From: Promethearchaeota archaeon
GTDB taxonomy: Archaea; Asgardarchaeota; Lokiarchaeia; Sigyniarchaeales; SOKP01
NCBI GenBank assembly: GCA_019058445.1
Contig: JAHPZA010000006.1
Coordinates: forward strand, 558,001 to 622,000
Reading direction: 5' to 3'
DNA: 64,000 nt
Position 1 is the first letter of the stretch. Every line of letters begins with the position of its first letter. The notes beneath the pieces were generated by a model. The model worked only from the letters and a program-made list of their open reading frames with translations, was not told the origin of the DNA and made no database searches. Shown one piece after another: positions 63,770-64,000 of this stretch. Made by a program: the position numbers and the translations under genes.

Positions 63770-64000
63770 TCACTCTTTTCGAATTACTTTCGGTTTAAAT
63801 ATAGTAGAAACTTCATCTTTACCTGTCCTTGCAACACCTATTAATTTTTCTGCAAGGAGATATAAGGCATTTGATGATTTCGGTAAGAAGATTATCATCT
63901 GGATATTTGGATTTTCGTTAAGAGTGGACTCTATCATTTGATATGCAACTTCTGAATTTTTATCATCGAGAAACATCGCTGCCTCATCTAACATGCAAAG
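63770..64000 (-). CDS. SMC-like ATPase, C-terminal end (gene continues beyond the window)
   Basis: The open frame runs off the right edge. The visible 76 residues resemble the SMC C-terminal head: LCMLDEAAMFLDDKNSE is a Walker B plus D-loop (LDD.N), then IQMIIFLPKSSN and LAEKLIGVARTGKDEVSTIF, which correspond to the SMC H-loop region and LYGVTM...VS motif. The two genes downstream look like kleisin and KITE subunits. A RecN- or ABC-type ATPase remains possible. Confidence 0.6.
   Translation of the reverse strand, partial: LCMLDEAAMFLDDKNSEVAYQMIESTLNENPNIQMIIFLPKSSNALYLLAEKLIGVARTGKDEVSTIFKPKVIRKE

Overview
The window is AT-rich, gene-dense DNA that most likely comes from an Asgard archaeon of the Lokiarchaeia type. 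The evidence is a combination of eukaryote-like and archaeal features: tandem Rab-like small GTPase domains, several roadblock/LC7 proteins, a longin-like protein, a MoaD/ubiquitin-like protein ending in Gly-Gly, tRNA genes with introns outside the anticodon loop, GGTGA/GGAGG Shine-Dalgarno sites with frequent TTG/GTG starts, and poly-T terminators. I found no rRNA, CRISPR array or insertion sequence with a classical transposase.

0-20 kb is a carbohydrate block. It holds two GPH-type sugar symporters, another MFS carrier, a zinc dehydrogenase (IolM-like), a D-cysteine desulfhydrase-type PLP enzyme, a TPP enzyme, an IolO-like epimerase, an IolN-like hydrolase and a second TIM-barrel epimerase. 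With the two-subunit altronate dehydratase at 37.0-38.5 kb, these genes match much of the Thermotoga-type myo-inositol route (scyllo-inosose to tagaturonate to 2-keto-3-deoxygluconate). The dehydrogenase is interrupted near its 3' end by a short in-frame insert carrying a stop codon and a palindrome. Just downstream lie a large helix-turn-helix gene bounded by 13-bp direct repeats and a decayed second copy of the dehydrogenase 3' end, itself split by another small gene. A five-unit array with a 30-bp period precedes an MCP-like gene near 12 kb.

20-42 kb is mixed housekeeping and accessory content. It includes two MCP-like signalling proteins (one of them at 12 kb), tRNA-Arg(TCG) with a D-loop intron, tRNA-Asp(GTC) with D-loop and T-loop introns, four SCP2-like small proteins, a U32 peptidase, an M48 peptidase, a longin-like protein, an acyl-CoA hydrolase/transferase fused to GNAT, a MutY-like glycosylase, a B12/radical SAM protein, a TatD nuclease, a tautomerase and a thymidylate synthase family protein.

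41.5-51 kb carries two tiny lysine-rich proteins, the Ub/MoaD-like protein, an HTH-V4R-like regulator, two membrane CTP-dependent kinase-like proteins with a small acidic gene between them, Maf, an XTP/ITP phosphatase, two SDRs and several membrane proteins.

51-60 kb is the most distinctive part. Within about 5 kb, three proteins fuse G-protein or roadblock modules to DNA-binding modules (GTPase-GTPase-wHTH, wHTH-roadblock, GTPase-RHH). They are accompanied by a free roadblock protein, a zinc-finger protein and duplicated 66-residue coiled-coil genes. A separate GTPase pair follows at 58.6-60.1 kb. The window ends with an acetolactate synthase-like enzyme and what looks like a divergent SMC-kleisin-KITE operon, of which only the SMC tail is inside the window.

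Three genes (M48 peptidase, MutY-like, roadblock) have conserved N-termini that run upstream of every ATG/GTG/TTG and appear to start at AUA or AUU, 6-7 nt after a good Shine-Dalgarno site.
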